Positions 47,122 through 56,997 of a stretch of 64,000 nt of DNA are shown here, in pieces (position 1 is the first letter of the stretch; the number at the start of each line of letters is the position of its first letter). The stretch comes from Planctomycetota bacterium (lineage in GTDB: Bacteria > Planctomycetota > Planctomycetia > Planctomycetales > Planctomycetaceae), in NCBI GenBank assembly GCA_014584345.1, contig JACTNB010000019.1, positions 186,001 through 250,000 of the forward strand, given 5' to 3'. The position numbers and the translations under genes were made by a program. A model generated the notes under the pieces. That model searched no databases and was not told the DNA's origin. It saw nothing but the letters and a program-made list of their open reading frames with translations.

Positions 47122-48120
47122 TCATTCCAGCGAAATCCAGCTTCCCAGGCGATCACTTTCCACCAGCCCCTCGATGACCCGCATATTCCGTACCCCATCT
47201 TCCAGCGGAGTCGGCACGGGTGTATTTTCCATAATCGACCGCGCGAATTTCTCTGCCTGGATCGTATATTGATCACACACGGCAAACTCCAGGGTTTGCA
47301 TTTCCTCGCCAAGTTGCAACCAGGCTCGGCAGGGACGATCGGGCGGCGCGTTGAACGGAATCTCGATCTCGTAACGCCCCGCGGTTCCCAGCACCTGCAC
47401 CCGCTGGTAGGGGACCATCTGGGTCGAACAGGTGAATGTGGACGTCCCCCCGGGAAAATCGAGTATCGCCGACGCCAGGCAATCCGTTCCGAAATCGGGA
47501 TCGCGCTCCAACCGCCCCAGCACCCGGGTCGGCTCCCGCTGAAACAGAAAACGCGACAGGGATATCGGATAACATCCGATATCCATCAGCGCCCCTCCTC
47601 CCCATTCCAGCCGGTTACGGATATCCGCGGGGTTGCGATTAAAATACGAAAACACGGTGTTGATGCTGCATAACCGACCCAGCGTTCCGTCGCGCACCAA
47701 CTCCAGTGCCCGGTGCCACTGGGGATGGTGGCGATACATGAAGGCTTCCATGACCTTCAACTCCGGATACTGCTCGCAGGCTTCCAGCAGTTTCCCGGCC
47801 TCGGCGGCAGTCAACCCCAGCGGTTTCTCGCAGAGCACATGCTTGCCCGCCCGCAAGGCTTTGATTGACCATTCCACGTGCAGATGATTCGGCAGCGGAT
47901 TATACACCGCATCCACATCGGGATCGGCCAGCAGTTCCTCGTAACTCCCGTAACTGCGAGGAATTCCCAGTTCCTCCGCCACCCGCGCCGCCTGGGATCC
48001 TTCGCGAGAACAAATCGCAACGACCTCGCCATTCGCCGACCGCTGCGTTGCCGGGATCACTTTTTGTGTCCCGATCCTGGCTGTACTGAGGATACCCCAC
48101 CGTATCTTCTGCTTCATCAT
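47122..48120 (-). CDS. Gfo/Idh/MocA family oxidoreductase, cytosolic
   Basis: About 332 residues from ATG 48120 preceded by GGGGTAGGG; ATG 48150 is the alternative. The Rossmann fold opens IRWGILSTARIGTQKVIPA, and the catalytic EKP motif appears as HVLCEKPLGLTAAEAG. EWGGGALMDIGCYPISLSRFLF, with GxxxDxGxY, is typical of the glucose-fructose oxidoreductase/dimeric dihydrodiol dehydrogenase subgroup. There is no Tat or Sec signal, unlike the paralog at 53140. It uses NAD(P) on a sugar or cyclitol that is not predictable. A divergent cupin gene starts about 200 bases away. Confidence 0.88.
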   Translation of the reverse strand: MMKQKIRWGILSTARIGTQKVIPATQRSANGEVVAICSREGSQAARVAEELGIPRSYGSYEELLADPDVDAVYNPLPNHLHVEWSIKALRAGKHVLCEKPLGLTAAEAGKLLEACEQYPELKVMEAFMYRHHPQWHRALELVRDGTLGRLCSINTVFSYFNRNPADIRNRLEWGGGALMDIGCYPISLSRFLFQREPTRVLGRLERDPDFGTDCLASAILDFPGGTSTFTCSTQMVPYQRVQVLGTAGRYEIEIPFNAPPDRPCRAWLQLGEEMQTLEFAVCDQYTIQAEKFARSIMENTPVPTPLEDGVRNMRVIEGLVESDRLGSWISLE

Positions 48121-48317
48121 CCCTACCCCGCGGTCTTGTGGTTTTGACATCGTTCGCCCTAGTGCACGAACGGCTTCCGGCTACAATGCGGTAAGTCACT
48201 CCGCACGACTTAACACGAGCCGAGATTTCCTCATCGAGTTACACTGTCGCGATCATAACAACCCCGGCGGAGAACTCGCTACAACAACCGACTTTAACCC
48301 TGAAACCCCTGTCCCCC

Positions 48318-48692
48318 ATGTCTACGATCCCCCCCGCCCCCCTGTCCACGCTGGTGCGACACGAAGGCGAAGCCCCCCGCGAGCAGAGTACGTGCGGCTG
48401 GCGTGATCGGCTCATCAGCCGCGAGGACGAACAGGTTGCCGCCTGGGCTCACGCTGTCGATATCGAAGAGGCCAAACCCCATTACCACAAGCACGCCACG
48501 GAACTGTATTACGTGCTGGAAGGAGCAGGCGTGGTTCTACTCGACGGCACCGAACACCCCGTACGCAAAGGCTCCCTCGTGCATATCCCCCCCGGAGTCG
48601 TCCACGGCGCGCGCGGCAGAATGCGCGTCCTCGTCGTCGGCATCCCCAACATCGCCGACGACGACCTCTATTTCCCCGAACAAGTCGAATAG
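48318..48692 (+). CDS. Small cupin-domain protein
   Basis: 124 residues, a single double-stranded beta-helix. Cupin motif 1 is PHYHKHATELYYVLEGAG (metal ligands His55, His57 by position in HYHKH, and Glu62) and motif 2 is GSLVHIPPGVVHGAR. The acidic C-terminus is short. Single-domain cupins of this size act as isomerases, dioxygenases or sugar-binding sensors; the substrate cannot be deduced. It is transcribed away from the Gfo/Idh/MocA gene, which may be its sugar-pathway partner. A second-family repeat lies right after its stop. Confidence 0.82.
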   Translation: MSTIPPAPLSTLVRHEGEAPREQSTCGWRDRLISREDEQVAAWAHAVDIEEAKPHYHKHATELYYVLEGAGVVLLDGTEHPVRKGSLVHIPPGVVHGARGRMRVLVVGIPNIADDDLYFPEQVE

Positions 48693-48702
48693 ATGGGCTG
48701 TG

Positions 48703-48777
48703 TTGAAAGGAAACGCGGAGACGCGATAAGCAAACAGAGAATTTCACTTTTCCCCAGCGGCCTTGCGTTTCTCCGTC
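48703..48777 (-). repeat. Second-family dispersed repeat, reverse orientation
   Basis: Reverse complement aligns over 75 bases with 22656-22730, sharing GACGGAGA.ACGCAAGG at one end and CTCCGCGTT..TTTCAA at the other. It begins 10 bases after the cupin stop codon. Confidence 0.65.
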
Positions 48778-48889
48778 GCTGCACTGTCTGCTGCTAAACT
48801 CCGAAGACAACCCGCCCAAGTAGCTCAAGCCAGCCATGCTCCCGTGCGGTCGCGACGCCGAGTTCGCGAACATCCCCCGCTCGCAACGC

Positions 48890-51800
48890 TCAGCGGGGGC
48901 CTTTGATGGGAATCCGGATTATTCGACCCACGTCCCCCTTGACCGTTACCAGCAACTCGCTGTCATTGGGTGCCAGGCTCAAACTGCGGATGCTTCCGGG
49001 AAAGGCGAGATCATAGAGAGGTTCACCGGTAGTTAGATGCCAGAATTTGAGCTTCCCATCGATATCCCCACTGATCAGGGTGCGTCCATCCTGGCTGATG
49101 ACCAGGTCCGTCACTTGCCCTCGGTGACCTGTCAGCACTTTTTCTGCTTCGAAGTTGGACAGTTTCTCCCAACAATGGATATTGCGATCACTGTTCGCCG
49201 CCACCAGCCAACGCCCATCGGGAGAGAAGGAGACGCAGGTAAAGGACTTCACGAAATCCTGACTGCGCCAGGCGATCGAAAAGGGTAGGGTGTCCCACAC
49301 CTGAAGGTAGAACGCCAGGCAAATGGCCACCTGCGTCCCCTGCCGATTAAACGCGATTTCCGAACACCCTCCCGGAATGGACATGTCCAGGGCAGGCTGC
49401 AGACCGATGGAAAACAGATCCGTGCGAGTAAAATCGGGGCGTTTCCCTGCCACCAGGTGTCCATGGGAAGCAACCCCTCCAAAGCAGTAATCCGCCCGAT
49501 GGTCCTGGGGGAAAAAATGCTCTTCCTCGATCGTTAACGGATCCGTTGACAGCACGCAAATACGTCCGGGGGGTCCCATCGCCATGAATCGGCCATCTTG
49601 AAGCGCGAACACCCGGTCGAACGTACCATGCTCGCGGTCCAGTTCAGAAAGCAGCGTCATGTCCGAGGCACGCAGCAAGTGCAGGCCCAGGTTGTCGACA
49701 TGCAGCACGTGCTTGCCATCCCAGCCATGCGCCGTCACATGGCGATCATTGTGAAACTTCCCCCCACGGTATTCGCGATAACGTTCGGGATTAAGTGTCT
49801 CCAAGGGCCACAGCCGCACCGCGCCGTCGTGACCGCACGTGATCAGGGATTGCTGATCGGGCGACAGACGCACATCGTAGGCACGACTGGCATGCGCCCG
49901 GCAGACGCTGGTTTTGGGATCCATATCGAAGACTTGCGGGTCCGCGGTTGCCTGCGGCAAAGGGAGGGAATGAACCTGACTCTGCCGATCCAACGCATAC
50001 ACCACACCTCGTCGATCATCGATTGCCACACGATCCATCATGTCCCGAAATCGATATTTCGCCCGGGATTCCAGCGTCGCAGCCTCCAGTATGTGAACCG
50101 CCCGGTCTAGCGAGGCAACCGCCAGCCATTGCCCATCCCGAGACAAAGCCAGGCAACAGGGACGTTCCTGCATCGCGAATTTCATCCCGTTGACACTGCG
50201 CTGTTCCTCCAGATCCCACATCCGCACGGTGTGATCCAGCGATGCCGTGTAAAGATGCCGACCATCGGGATGCAGGATCGGATTCCAGACGCGACGGTTG
50301 AGTTCATGGCCTTCCAGCATCCCCAGCGAGGCACCCGTCTCGCGGTCCCAGAGCCGAATGTACGATTCCGAGCCGCTGGTGATAAGCAAGTTCCGTTCCT
50401 CCACCACCAGCAACTCGTGTGACTGCTCCGGAGCATGCCCCCGCAGACGCTGCAATTCCTGCCCCGTGGAAACATCCCACTCGCAGATGCTGCCATCGTC
50501 CCCCACCGTCCAGAGGACCCGGTCCTCCTTGTCGAACAACACGCCGTTCGCCTCGATTTGACCGGTGTCCCACTCGCCGAGCGTTTCCCCATCGGCGATC
50601 CGCACGATCCGCACGATCGAAGCCTCCCCCGTCGCGGCCAGCAACTGGCCATCCCGGGAATAGGCCAGCGCATAAACGGGAGACTCCATCTGTGTCAATT
50701 CGCGGTGAGGAGTATTCACCTTCGAGGAAAGTAAATCCCATTCAATCCCGCGCAACGTAACTGCTTCCGGCCCAGCATAACGTCCCAGCAACAATTGCAA
50801 TTCGGCCAGATCCCGGTGCTCCCACGCTTCCCCCGCCCGTTGCATATGGCTTACATACAACTGTTCCTGCGTCGCCCGCGCTTGCCGTTCCGCTTCGGTT
50901 CGAGACAACTCCGCCTGGTTCCGCAGTATCTCCGCGTTGCGCAGGGAATTACTCAACAACCGGTTCGATTCCCCCAGGGCCGAGTTCAGCCTGGACTGCT
51001 GCTGATTGCTCACCAGCAGCACCACCAGCACGCACGCAAATGCCAGCAGGCTGATCCCCCCCACCATCGTCACCGCCGAATGCTGTCGCAGCCAGCGACG
51101 CGTCTGATCCAGAATCCCCGGGCGACGCACCGAGACCACTTCGCCACGTGAAAATCGCCCCAGATCCGCCGCCAGATCCGCCGCTGAACCATATCGCTCC
51201 CGCGGCCGCTTTTCCAGGGCATTCAACACAATCGCTTCCAGGTCGGCAGGGACCTCCTCACCGACCCGCCGTGGCGCTGTCGGAGGTTGATCGACGATCA
51301 TCCGCAACATCTCGGCTGGATTGGGATGCTTGAAGGGGAGTTGTCCTGTCAACAATTCATACAGGATCACTCCCAGCGCATACACATCACTGGCTTGACC
51401 TACCGCCAGGTGATCCCCATGCACCTGCTCGGGCGACATATATGGCAAGGAACCGAAGATATCCCCTGTCGCCGTGATCGGCTGGCCGGGTTCGTTCAAT
51501 CGGGCCAGACCAAAATCGGTGATTCGCGGCACGAACGGCAACACACCCTGGCAACGGCTTGTGTCCAGCAGCACATTCGAAGGTTTCAGGTCCCGATGCA
51601 GGATGCCACACTGATGAGCCAGTTCCACCGCCTCGGCCAGCGCGACCACAATCGCCACGACGGTCGAAATCTCAACCCGTTCCCCGCTCTTCGCTTTCCT
51701 GTCCAGCCAGTCCGCCAGGGAAGACCCCGCCACGTATTCGGTGACCAGGTAACAGGCATTCCCACTGAACGACGCCTCGAAGACCGGGACGATGTTGGGA

Positions 51801-52303
51801 TGATTCAATCGAGCCGTGGCACGCGCCTCCGTCTCGAACCGCATCCGCATCCGGGGGTCGTAGGCCAGCGCCCAGTGCGGTACTTTAAGTGCCACTTCGC
51901 GGCGCAGCACCTGGTCCCATGCACGAAAGACCGTGCCGCATCCCCCACGGCCAACCATTTCCCGTATCTCGAAGCGTTCACTCGTGATCGCTTCCACGGG
52001 AAATTGTTCCTCCGCTTCTTCGTCTGCCAAGTACCGCGGCCAGATCTGTGTGAGATCCTCGGGTTTCGTCTCGTGGCTGCACTCCGCGTTCGGCGAAAAA
52101 CGCAGCAACGCCGAACGCCACGCTCCGCAATCCGTGATTTGCTCGATCCGCTGCTGGCACTGGGGGCACTCCTCCACGTGCACTTCGCAACTCCGAGTTT
52201 CCGCCTCGGGCAGTCGAACTTCCAAAAACTCCCGCAGCATGTCCTCCGTGGGGCATTGCCGGGCAGCAGGTTCCCGTTTATCGCTGAAGGAAGGCAACGT
52301 CAT
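48890..52303 (-). CDS. Membrane Ser/Thr protein kinase with N-terminal zinc-binding motif and C-terminal WD40 propeller
   Basis: 1137 residues. Residues 42-49 have H-x3-C-x2-C (His42, Cys46, Cys49), the pattern of zinc-binding anti-sigma domains. The kinase domain spans about 110-385: glycine loop GRGGCGTVF, Lys140 in VALKVP, HRDLKPSN at 236-243, DFG at 263-265 and SPEQVHGD. One membrane helix (about 405-428) leads to a coiled segment and then roughly 650 residues of WD40 blades (LYTASLDHTVRMWDLEE, LITCGHDGAVRLWPLET). The start overlaps the ECF sigma gene by 26 bases, so the two are coupled. The kinase probably senses through its propeller and controls the sigma factor. Confidence 0.93.
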   Translation of the reverse strand: MTLPSFSDKREPAARQCPTEDMLREFLEVRLPEAETRSCEVHVEECPQCQQRIEQITDCGAWRSALLRFSPNAECSHETKPEDLTQIWPRYLADEEAEEQFPVEAITSERFEIREMVGRGGCGTVFRAWDQVLRREVALKVPHWALAYDPRMRMRFETEARATARLNHPNIVPVFEASFSGNACYLVTEYVAGSSLADWLDRKAKSGERVEISTVVAIVVALAEAVELAHQCGILHRDLKPSNVLLDTSRCQGVLPFVPRITDFGLARLNEPGQPITATGDIFGSLPYMSPEQVHGDHLAVGQASDVYALGVILYELLTGQLPFKHPNPAEMLRMIVDQPPTAPRRVGEEVPADLEAIVLNALEKRPRERYGSAADLAADLGRFSRGEVVSVRRPGILDQTRRWLRQHSAVTMVGGISLLAFACVLVVLLVSNQQQSRLNSALGESNRLLSNSLRNAEILRNQAELSRTEAERQARATQEQLYVSHMQRAGEAWEHRDLAELQLLLGRYAGPEAVTLRGIEWDLLSSKVNTPHRELTQMESPVYALAYSRDGQLLAATGEASIVRIVRIADGETLGEWDTGQIEANGVLFDKEDRVLWTVGDDGSICEWDVSTGQELQRLRGHAPEQSHELLVVEERNLLITSGSESYIRLWDRETGASLGMLEGHELNRRVWNPILHPDGRHLYTASLDHTVRMWDLEEQRSVNGMKFAMQERPCCLALSRDGQWLAVASLDRAVHILEAATLESRAKYRFRDMMDRVAIDDRRGVVYALDRQSQVHSLPLPQATADPQVFDMDPKTSVCRAHASRAYDVRLSPDQQSLITCGHDGAVRLWPLETLNPERYREYRGGKFHNDRHVTAHGWDGKHVLHVDNLGLHLLRASDMTLLSELDREHGTFDRVFALQDGRFMAMGPPGRICVLSTDPLTIEEEHFFPQDHRADYCFGGVASHGHLVAGKRPDFTRTDLFSIGLQPALDMSIPGGCSEIAFNRQGTQVAICLAFYLQVWDTLPFSIAWRSQDFVKSFTCVSFSPDGRWLVAANSDRNIHCWEKLSNFEAEKVLTGHRGQVTDLVISQDGRTLISGDIDGKLKFWHLTTGEPLYDLAFPGSIRSLSLAPNDSELLVTVKGDVGRIIRIPIKGPR

Positions 52304-52877
52304 CGGTCAGCCTTTGTACTTCCCCGGATAGCAGTTGGAGCAACTTGTACTTCGTTCGATACACCCAGCTTAGCGAGCACCGCAGATCCCTCGAAATCTC
52401 CAAGGCAGGGACATCCTGTTGCCACAATCCCACAAAGGCCTGCCATTCCAGCGGCTCGACCTGCTGCTGAACGCGGCTCAGTGCCGTCTCCAGCAACGCC
52501 GCCTGAAACTCCTCCTCGCATACCGAGGGGCTCTCCCCGTGCGAAATTTCCTCCCCCAGAGGCCCCAGCGGTTTCTCCTGGCCAATCGCCTCCCAACGCC
52601 GGGCAATCATCCGCGCTGTGATTGTCGCCAGCCAACTGCGAAACCGGCCTCGATCGGGATCGAACTGAAACCGCGGAATCTGTCGGCTCACGGCCATCAG
52701 GACCTGCTGGGAAACATCCTCCACATCGGCTGCCTGCAATCCTCGACGACGACACATCCGCTCCACTAGCGGAGTGTATGCCGTAAAAAACCGATCCCAT
52801 GCCTCCCCATTCGCATGGTTCTTGAGCTGGCTGATCAACTTGAGCGACGTTGTGGGCCAACGTGCATTGTGAGTCAT
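52278..52877 (-). CDS. ECF-type sigma factor paired with the WD40 kinase
   Basis: 199 residues. Region 2 includes GLQAADVEDVSQQVLMAVSRQIPRFQFDPDRGRFRSWLATITARMI, the core RNA polymerase-binding and -10-reading part; region 4 is LETALSRVQQQVEPLEWQAFVGLWQQDVPALEISRDLRCSLSWVYRTKYKLLQLL with its helix-turn-helix. It has the usual size of planctomycete ECF factors genetically linked to Ser/Thr kinases. The 3' end overlaps the kinase start by 26 bases. The upstream 262-base region is divergent to a Gfo/Idh/MocA gene and AT-rich; autoregulation is expected but no clear promoter was identified. Confidence 0.9.
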   Translation of the reverse strand: MTHNARWPTTSLKLISQLKNHANGEAWDRFFTAYTPLVERMCRRRGLQAADVEDVSQQVLMAVSRQIPRFQFDPDRGRFRSWLATITARMIARRWEAIGQEKPLGPLGEEISHGESPSVCEEEFQAALLETALSRVQQQVEPLEWQAFVGLWQQDVPALEISRDLRCSLSWVYRTKYKLLQLLSGEVQRLTDDVAFLQR

Positions 52878-53139
52878 TACTTAATTGCCTTGTGCACGTC
52901 TTGTTTTCACATAACAATTCCGTTTATCCACACTTTTAACACATTTCCGCATACTTTACCCGCGCGAATTTCCCTGACTCGAAAATTAGAGACAGACTTA
53001 ACCTCGCCAAGGTTCCCTCCCACGTCCCTGCGTTCCCCAGGCTGGACTTGCATCCCGAGTTGCAAACTGTCACAGTAACATCAACATCCGCCGATTCCAT
53101 GCTGATGCCTCCTGATATCCTCTTGAGAAAGGCCCTGCC

Positions 53140-54597
53140 ATGTCGTTTAGCCGTCGTGATTTTCTCAAATCGTCCTCCGCGGCCGTGGCTGGATCCACGC
53201 TGCTGTTGAATGGCACCAAGTCCTCGGGCAATTTCCTGGGAGCCAACGATCGTGTCCGCGTCGCCGTCATTGGCGTGAACGGGCGCGGCTCCAGCCATAT
53301 CAGTGGGTATCTGGAACAGCCCAATGTGGAAATCGCCTATCTGGTCGACCCCGACAAAAACGTGCTCGAACGGCGTCTGAAGGACGTCGCCAGCAAGGTC
53401 GAGGGACGGTACACCACTCAGGGCGTGCCCGATATCCGTACCGTGCTCGACGACAAAAATGTCGATGCCATCTCCGTCGCCACGCCCAATCACTGGCATT
53501 CCCTGATGACCATCTGGGGCGCACGGGCAGGCAAGCATGTCTATGTCGAAAAACCGATGAGCCACGATGTCGCCGAGGGACGCGTGGCCGTGGCCGCCCA
53601 GGAGAAATACGGCGTCGTCGTACAGCACGGCACGCAAAGCCGCAGCAGTGCCTCGATTGCCGGGTTGCACGAAGCCATCAAGGCCGGCAAATTCGGACGT
53701 CTGAAAATCTCCTACGGGTACTGCTGCAAGCCACGCGGCAGCATCGGCTTCAAGGCCCCCTCCGCTCCCCCCGAAAACCTCGACTGGAACCTGTGGCGCG
53801 GCCCTGCCGTTATCGAGGAATTTCACGCCAACTACGTCCATTACAACTGGCATTGGTTCTGGGAAAGTGGCAATGGCGATCTGAATAACCAGGGGACCCA
53901 TCAGCTCGATATCGCCCGCTGGGCACTTGACGACGACCAGACTCATCCCGTCCGCGTGATGGCTCTGGGAGGCCGGTTCCAATGGAACGACCAGGGAGTA
54001 ACTCCCAACACCATGTTTGCCATGGCCGAATACCCCAACGGCCAACAGGTCTTCTTCAATGTCCGCAACGTCAAGTACGACGGCTACCAGAACCAGGTTG
54101 AAAACGAGTATTACTTCGAGGATGGCGGACGCATCATACGCGGAAAATACTACCCCAAGGGGAGCAACGAACCCCAGGCCATCAAGGTCGATTCCGGGAA
54201 AGTGACCCCCGGAGGCAACTGGGGCAGTTTTCTTGCCGCCATTCGCGCCAACGATCCCAGCCTGGCCAACGGCAATGCCCGGCAGGCGCACGATGCCTGC
54301 GTGCTGGGCCATCTCATGAATAACTCCTATCGCCTGGGCCAACAGGTCCCCTTTAACAAACGCGCCGGCCGATTCGGGGACAACAAGGACGCCTACGAAC
54401 ATTTCGCCAGGCTCCACGATATCATGAGCCTCGGCGTTGGCTTGCCGGAAAACGGAAATTCCTACACCGTCGGCCCAATGCTCACCTTCGATCCCGCCAC
54501 CGAAAAACACACGGGAGAACACGCCGAGGCGGCCAACGCCCTGCTCAAGGACCCTAATCGCAAAGGCTTTGAAATCCCGGGCATTGACCAGGTGTAA
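53140..54597 (+). CDS. Tat-exported Gfo/Idh/MocA family oxidoreductase
   Basis: 485 residues. A twin-arginine leader is visible (SRRDFLKSSSAAVAGSTLLL). The Rossmann fold starts VRVAVIGVNGRGSSHI, the EKP motif is HVYVEKPMSHDVAEG, and NQGTHQLDIARWAL is the C-terminal catalytic region of the exported planctomycete/verrucomicrobial subfamily. Such proteins carry NAD(P) prefolded and are thought to act on sugars in the periplasm. GAAAGG lies before the ATG. The gene is divergent from the ECF sigma gene and followed by ligA 158 bases on. Confidence 0.92.
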   Translation: MSFSRRDFLKSSSAAVAGSTLLLNGTKSSGNFLGANDRVRVAVIGVNGRGSSHISGYLEQPNVEIAYLVDPDKNVLERRLKDVASKVEGRYTTQGVPDIRTVLDDKNVDAISVATPNHWHSLMTIWGARAGKHVYVEKPMSHDVAEGRVAVAAQEKYGVVVQHGTQSRSSASIAGLHEAIKAGKFGRLKISYGYCCKPRGSIGFKAPSAPPENLDWNLWRGPAVIEEFHANYVHYNWHWFWESGNGDLNNQGTHQLDIARWALDDDQTHPVRVMALGGRFQWNDQGVTPNTMFAMAEYPNGQQVFFNVRNVKYDGYQNQVENEYYFEDGGRIIRGKYYPKGSNEPQAIKVDSGKVTPGGNWGSFLAAIRANDPSLANGNARQAHDACVLGHLMNNSYRLGQQVPFNKRAGRFGDNKDAYEHFARLHDIMSLGVGLPENGNSYTVGPMLTFDPATEKHTGEHAEAANALLKDPNRKGFEIPGIDQV

Positions 54598-54755
54598 CCT
54601 CTGCCACGACTTGGCGCCGTGCAGAACATCCGATTTTTTCGAAAGCGGACTTCGCCCAGTTGATCCGGGCGAGGTCCGCTTCGATTTTGCGCGGTCCCCC
54701 ACTTCTGCTACTCTGTTGCCTGACGTGATATCAGACAGTCTGGACTCGGGAGCGG

Positions 54756-56789
54756 ATGGATATGAATCAGCATGTGGCCGATGAAATCGAGCACTTGCGG
54801 CGCGAAATCGAACGACACAATCGCTTGTATTATGTCGAGGCGGCTCCCGAAATCACCGATCGCGAGTTCGATCAACTGATGCAGCGGCTGATCACACTCG
54901 AACAGGAATTCCCCGAACTACAAACCCCCGACAGTCCCTCGCTCAAAGTCGGAGGAATGCCGATCGATGGATTTGCCACGGTCCCTCACCGTGTCCCCAT
55001 GCTCTCCATCGACAATGTCTTCGAACAGGCGGGCATCGTGGAATTCGATAACCGGCTCCGCAAACTTTGCGGACGGACGATCATCGATTACACACTGGAA
55101 TACAAAATCGATGGCGTCGCCCTGGCGATCATTTACGAACAGGGCAAACTCGTCCAGGCCATCACCCGAGGCGACGGCCAGCAGGGGGACGACATCACCA
55201 GTAATGCCCGCACTATTCGTGGCGTACCGCTCGGGCTCGAAAGCAGTAACTGGCCCGAACGCCTCGAAGTCCGCGGAGAAGCCTACATCGCCAACAGCGA
55301 TTTCTCCATCCTCCGGGCCGACCAGCAACGCCGAGGGGAAGCCCTGTTCGCCAATCCCCGTAACAGCACCGCCGGTGCGCTGAAACTGCTCGACCCTCGC
55401 CTGTGTGCCCAGCGCAAGGTCCGCTTCGTCGCCCACGGCATCGGAGATTATTCCCGCTACGCCGTCGACACGCACATGAATTTCATTCAGCGTTTGCGCG
55501 CCTTTGGCATTCCCACCACGCCGGGTATTCGATTGTGTTCCGGCATCGAGCACGTGCTGGCCGAGGCCGAACGGATGATGGCCGATATTCACACACTCGA
55601 CCTGGAAGTCGATGGGTTGGTCGTCAAGGTGAATGACCTCGCCTTGAGGGAAGAATTGGGATACACCAGTAAAAGCCCGCGCTGGGTGGTCGCCTACAAA
55701 TGGGAACGCTACGAAGCCGTCACGCAAGTTCGCGAGATTCAGATTCAAGTCGGCAAAACGGGAACCCTGACCCCCGTGGCGCATCTGGCTCCCGTGGAAA
55801 TCGCCGGCACCACCGTTTCCCGGTCGAGTCTGCATAATCGAGACGAAATGGAACGCCTGGATATCCGTATCGGCGATTATGTCGTGGTGGAAAAAGCCGG
55901 CAAAATTATACCGCATGTCCTCCGCGTGGAACTGGAACGGCGGGAGGGTTCCGAACGCGTGTTTCACTTTCCCGGTCATTGCCCGGAATGTGGCACCGAG
56001 GTTGTGCAGGATGAAGGAGGCGTTTACATCCGTTGCCCCAACCCCAATTGCCCGGCTCGACTGCGGGAATCTCTCCGCTTTTTCGCCTCGCGCCAGGCCA
56101 TGGATATCGAAGGGTTGGGCAGCAAGCTGATCGAACAACTGGTCGAACGGAACCTGGTCCGCGGTCTGGCCGATATTTATCGGCTCGCCGAGCGCGAGGA
56201 CGAACTGTTGAACCTGGAGCGGCTCGGCGAAAAATCGGTGCATAATCTGCTGCAGGCCATCGAACGATCCAAAACTCAACCGTTATGGCGCCTGCTGACG
56301 GGATTGAACATTCGCCACGTCGGCGTCAGCAATGCCCGTTTGCTTGCGAATCGTTTCCACACGCTGGCAACACTCCGGCAGCAATCCGTGGACTCCCTGG
56401 CCGAGGTGCCGGAAATCGGCACCGTCATCGCACGCTCCGTCCACGACTTCCTCCATTCATTCTATGGACAAACGCTCATCGAGGATCTGGAACACATGGG
56501 CGTGAGCCTGGGCGAAGAACCAGCACCCACGCCTGCCCAGGAATCCGTCCCGAGCCCGCTGGCGGGAAAAACAGTCGTGGTCACGGGCACGCTGGAACAC
56601 CACACCCGCCCAGAAATCGAGGAACTGATCCGCTTGCACGGCGGGAAGCCTACCGGTAGTGTGTCGAAAAATACGGATTTTGTGGTTGTCGGAGCCAATG
56701 CAGGCAGCAAATTGGAAAAAGCAGAGAAATTGGGGATAACCGTCCTGACAGAGACAGATTTTCACCAGATGGTGACCGCTACAGAGTAA
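54756..56789 (+). CDS. ligA: NAD-dependent DNA ligase
   Basis: 677 residues, full length for LigA. It seals nicks in replication and repair. Domain Ia (HNRLYYVEAAPEITDREFD) is followed by the adenylation domain with Lys117 in YTLEYKIDGVALAI (KxDG) and GEAYI; then the OB fold (IQVGKTGTLTPVAHLAPV), the zinc finger CPECG ... CPNPNCPA, HhH repeats (DIEGLGSKLIEQL, LGEKSVHNLL) and a BRCT domain (LAGKTVVVTGTLEHHTRPEIEELI). All catalytic motifs are intact. An ATG two codons later is an alternative start. The neighbours are unrelated. Confidence 0.95.
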   Translation: MDMNQHVADEIEHLRREIERHNRLYYVEAAPEITDREFDQLMQRLITLEQEFPELQTPDSPSLKVGGMPIDGFATVPHRVPMLSIDNVFEQAGIVEFDNRLRKLCGRTIIDYTLEYKIDGVALAIIYEQGKLVQAITRGDGQQGDDITSNARTIRGVPLGLESSNWPERLEVRGEAYIANSDFSILRADQQRRGEALFANPRNSTAGALKLLDPRLCAQRKVRFVAHGIGDYSRYAVDTHMNFIQRLRAFGIPTTPGIRLCSGIEHVLAEAERMMADIHTLDLEVDGLVVKVNDLALREELGYTSKSPRWVVAYKWERYEAVTQVREIQIQVGKTGTLTPVAHLAPVEIAGTTVSRSSLHNRDEMERLDIRIGDYVVVEKAGKIIPHVLRVELERREGSERVFHFPGHCPECGTEVVQDEGGVYIRCPNPNCPARLRESLRFFASRQAMDIEGLGSKLIEQLVERNLVRGLADIYRLAEREDELLNLERLGEKSVHNLLQAIERSKTQPLWRLLTGLNIRHVGVSNARLLANRFHTLATLRQQSVDSLAEVPEIGTVIARSVHDFLHSFYGQTLIEDLEHMGVSLGEEPAPTPAQESVPSPLAGKTVVVTGTLEHHTRPEIEELIRLHGGKPTGSVSKNTDFVVVGANAGSKLEKAEKLGITVLTETDFHQMVTATE

Positions 56790-56793
56790 CTTA

Positions 56794-56819
56794 CGACAAA
56801 CTATTTTACCTATTTGTCG
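56794..56819 (+). terminator. Hairpin after ligA, weak terminator candidate
   Basis: CGACAAA (56794-56800) and TTTGTCG (56813-56819) form a seven-base stem with a 12-base AT-rich loop, five bases after the ligA stop; a short T run follows (CATTTTC). Confidence 0.4.
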
Positions 56820-56997
56820 CATTTTCACTAAATCTCATTGATTGCAACATTCGTCCGTGTTATCAATGCATCACGGAACCTCCAGAATTTATTGCTGGAT
56901 AGCCGGTTCCCAAGTGTCCTCCCGTACACAATCCGGCTAAGCAACACTGAATCGGGGACAAGACAAATCATTTTCGCGAGAAACAGGAGAGAGAGAA

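Noticed and set aside
52924..52932. Perfect TTATCCACA DnaA-box match in an AT-rich intergenic region
   Set aside because: A single box with no dnaA, dnaN or further boxes close by is expected by chance; not evidence for an origin.
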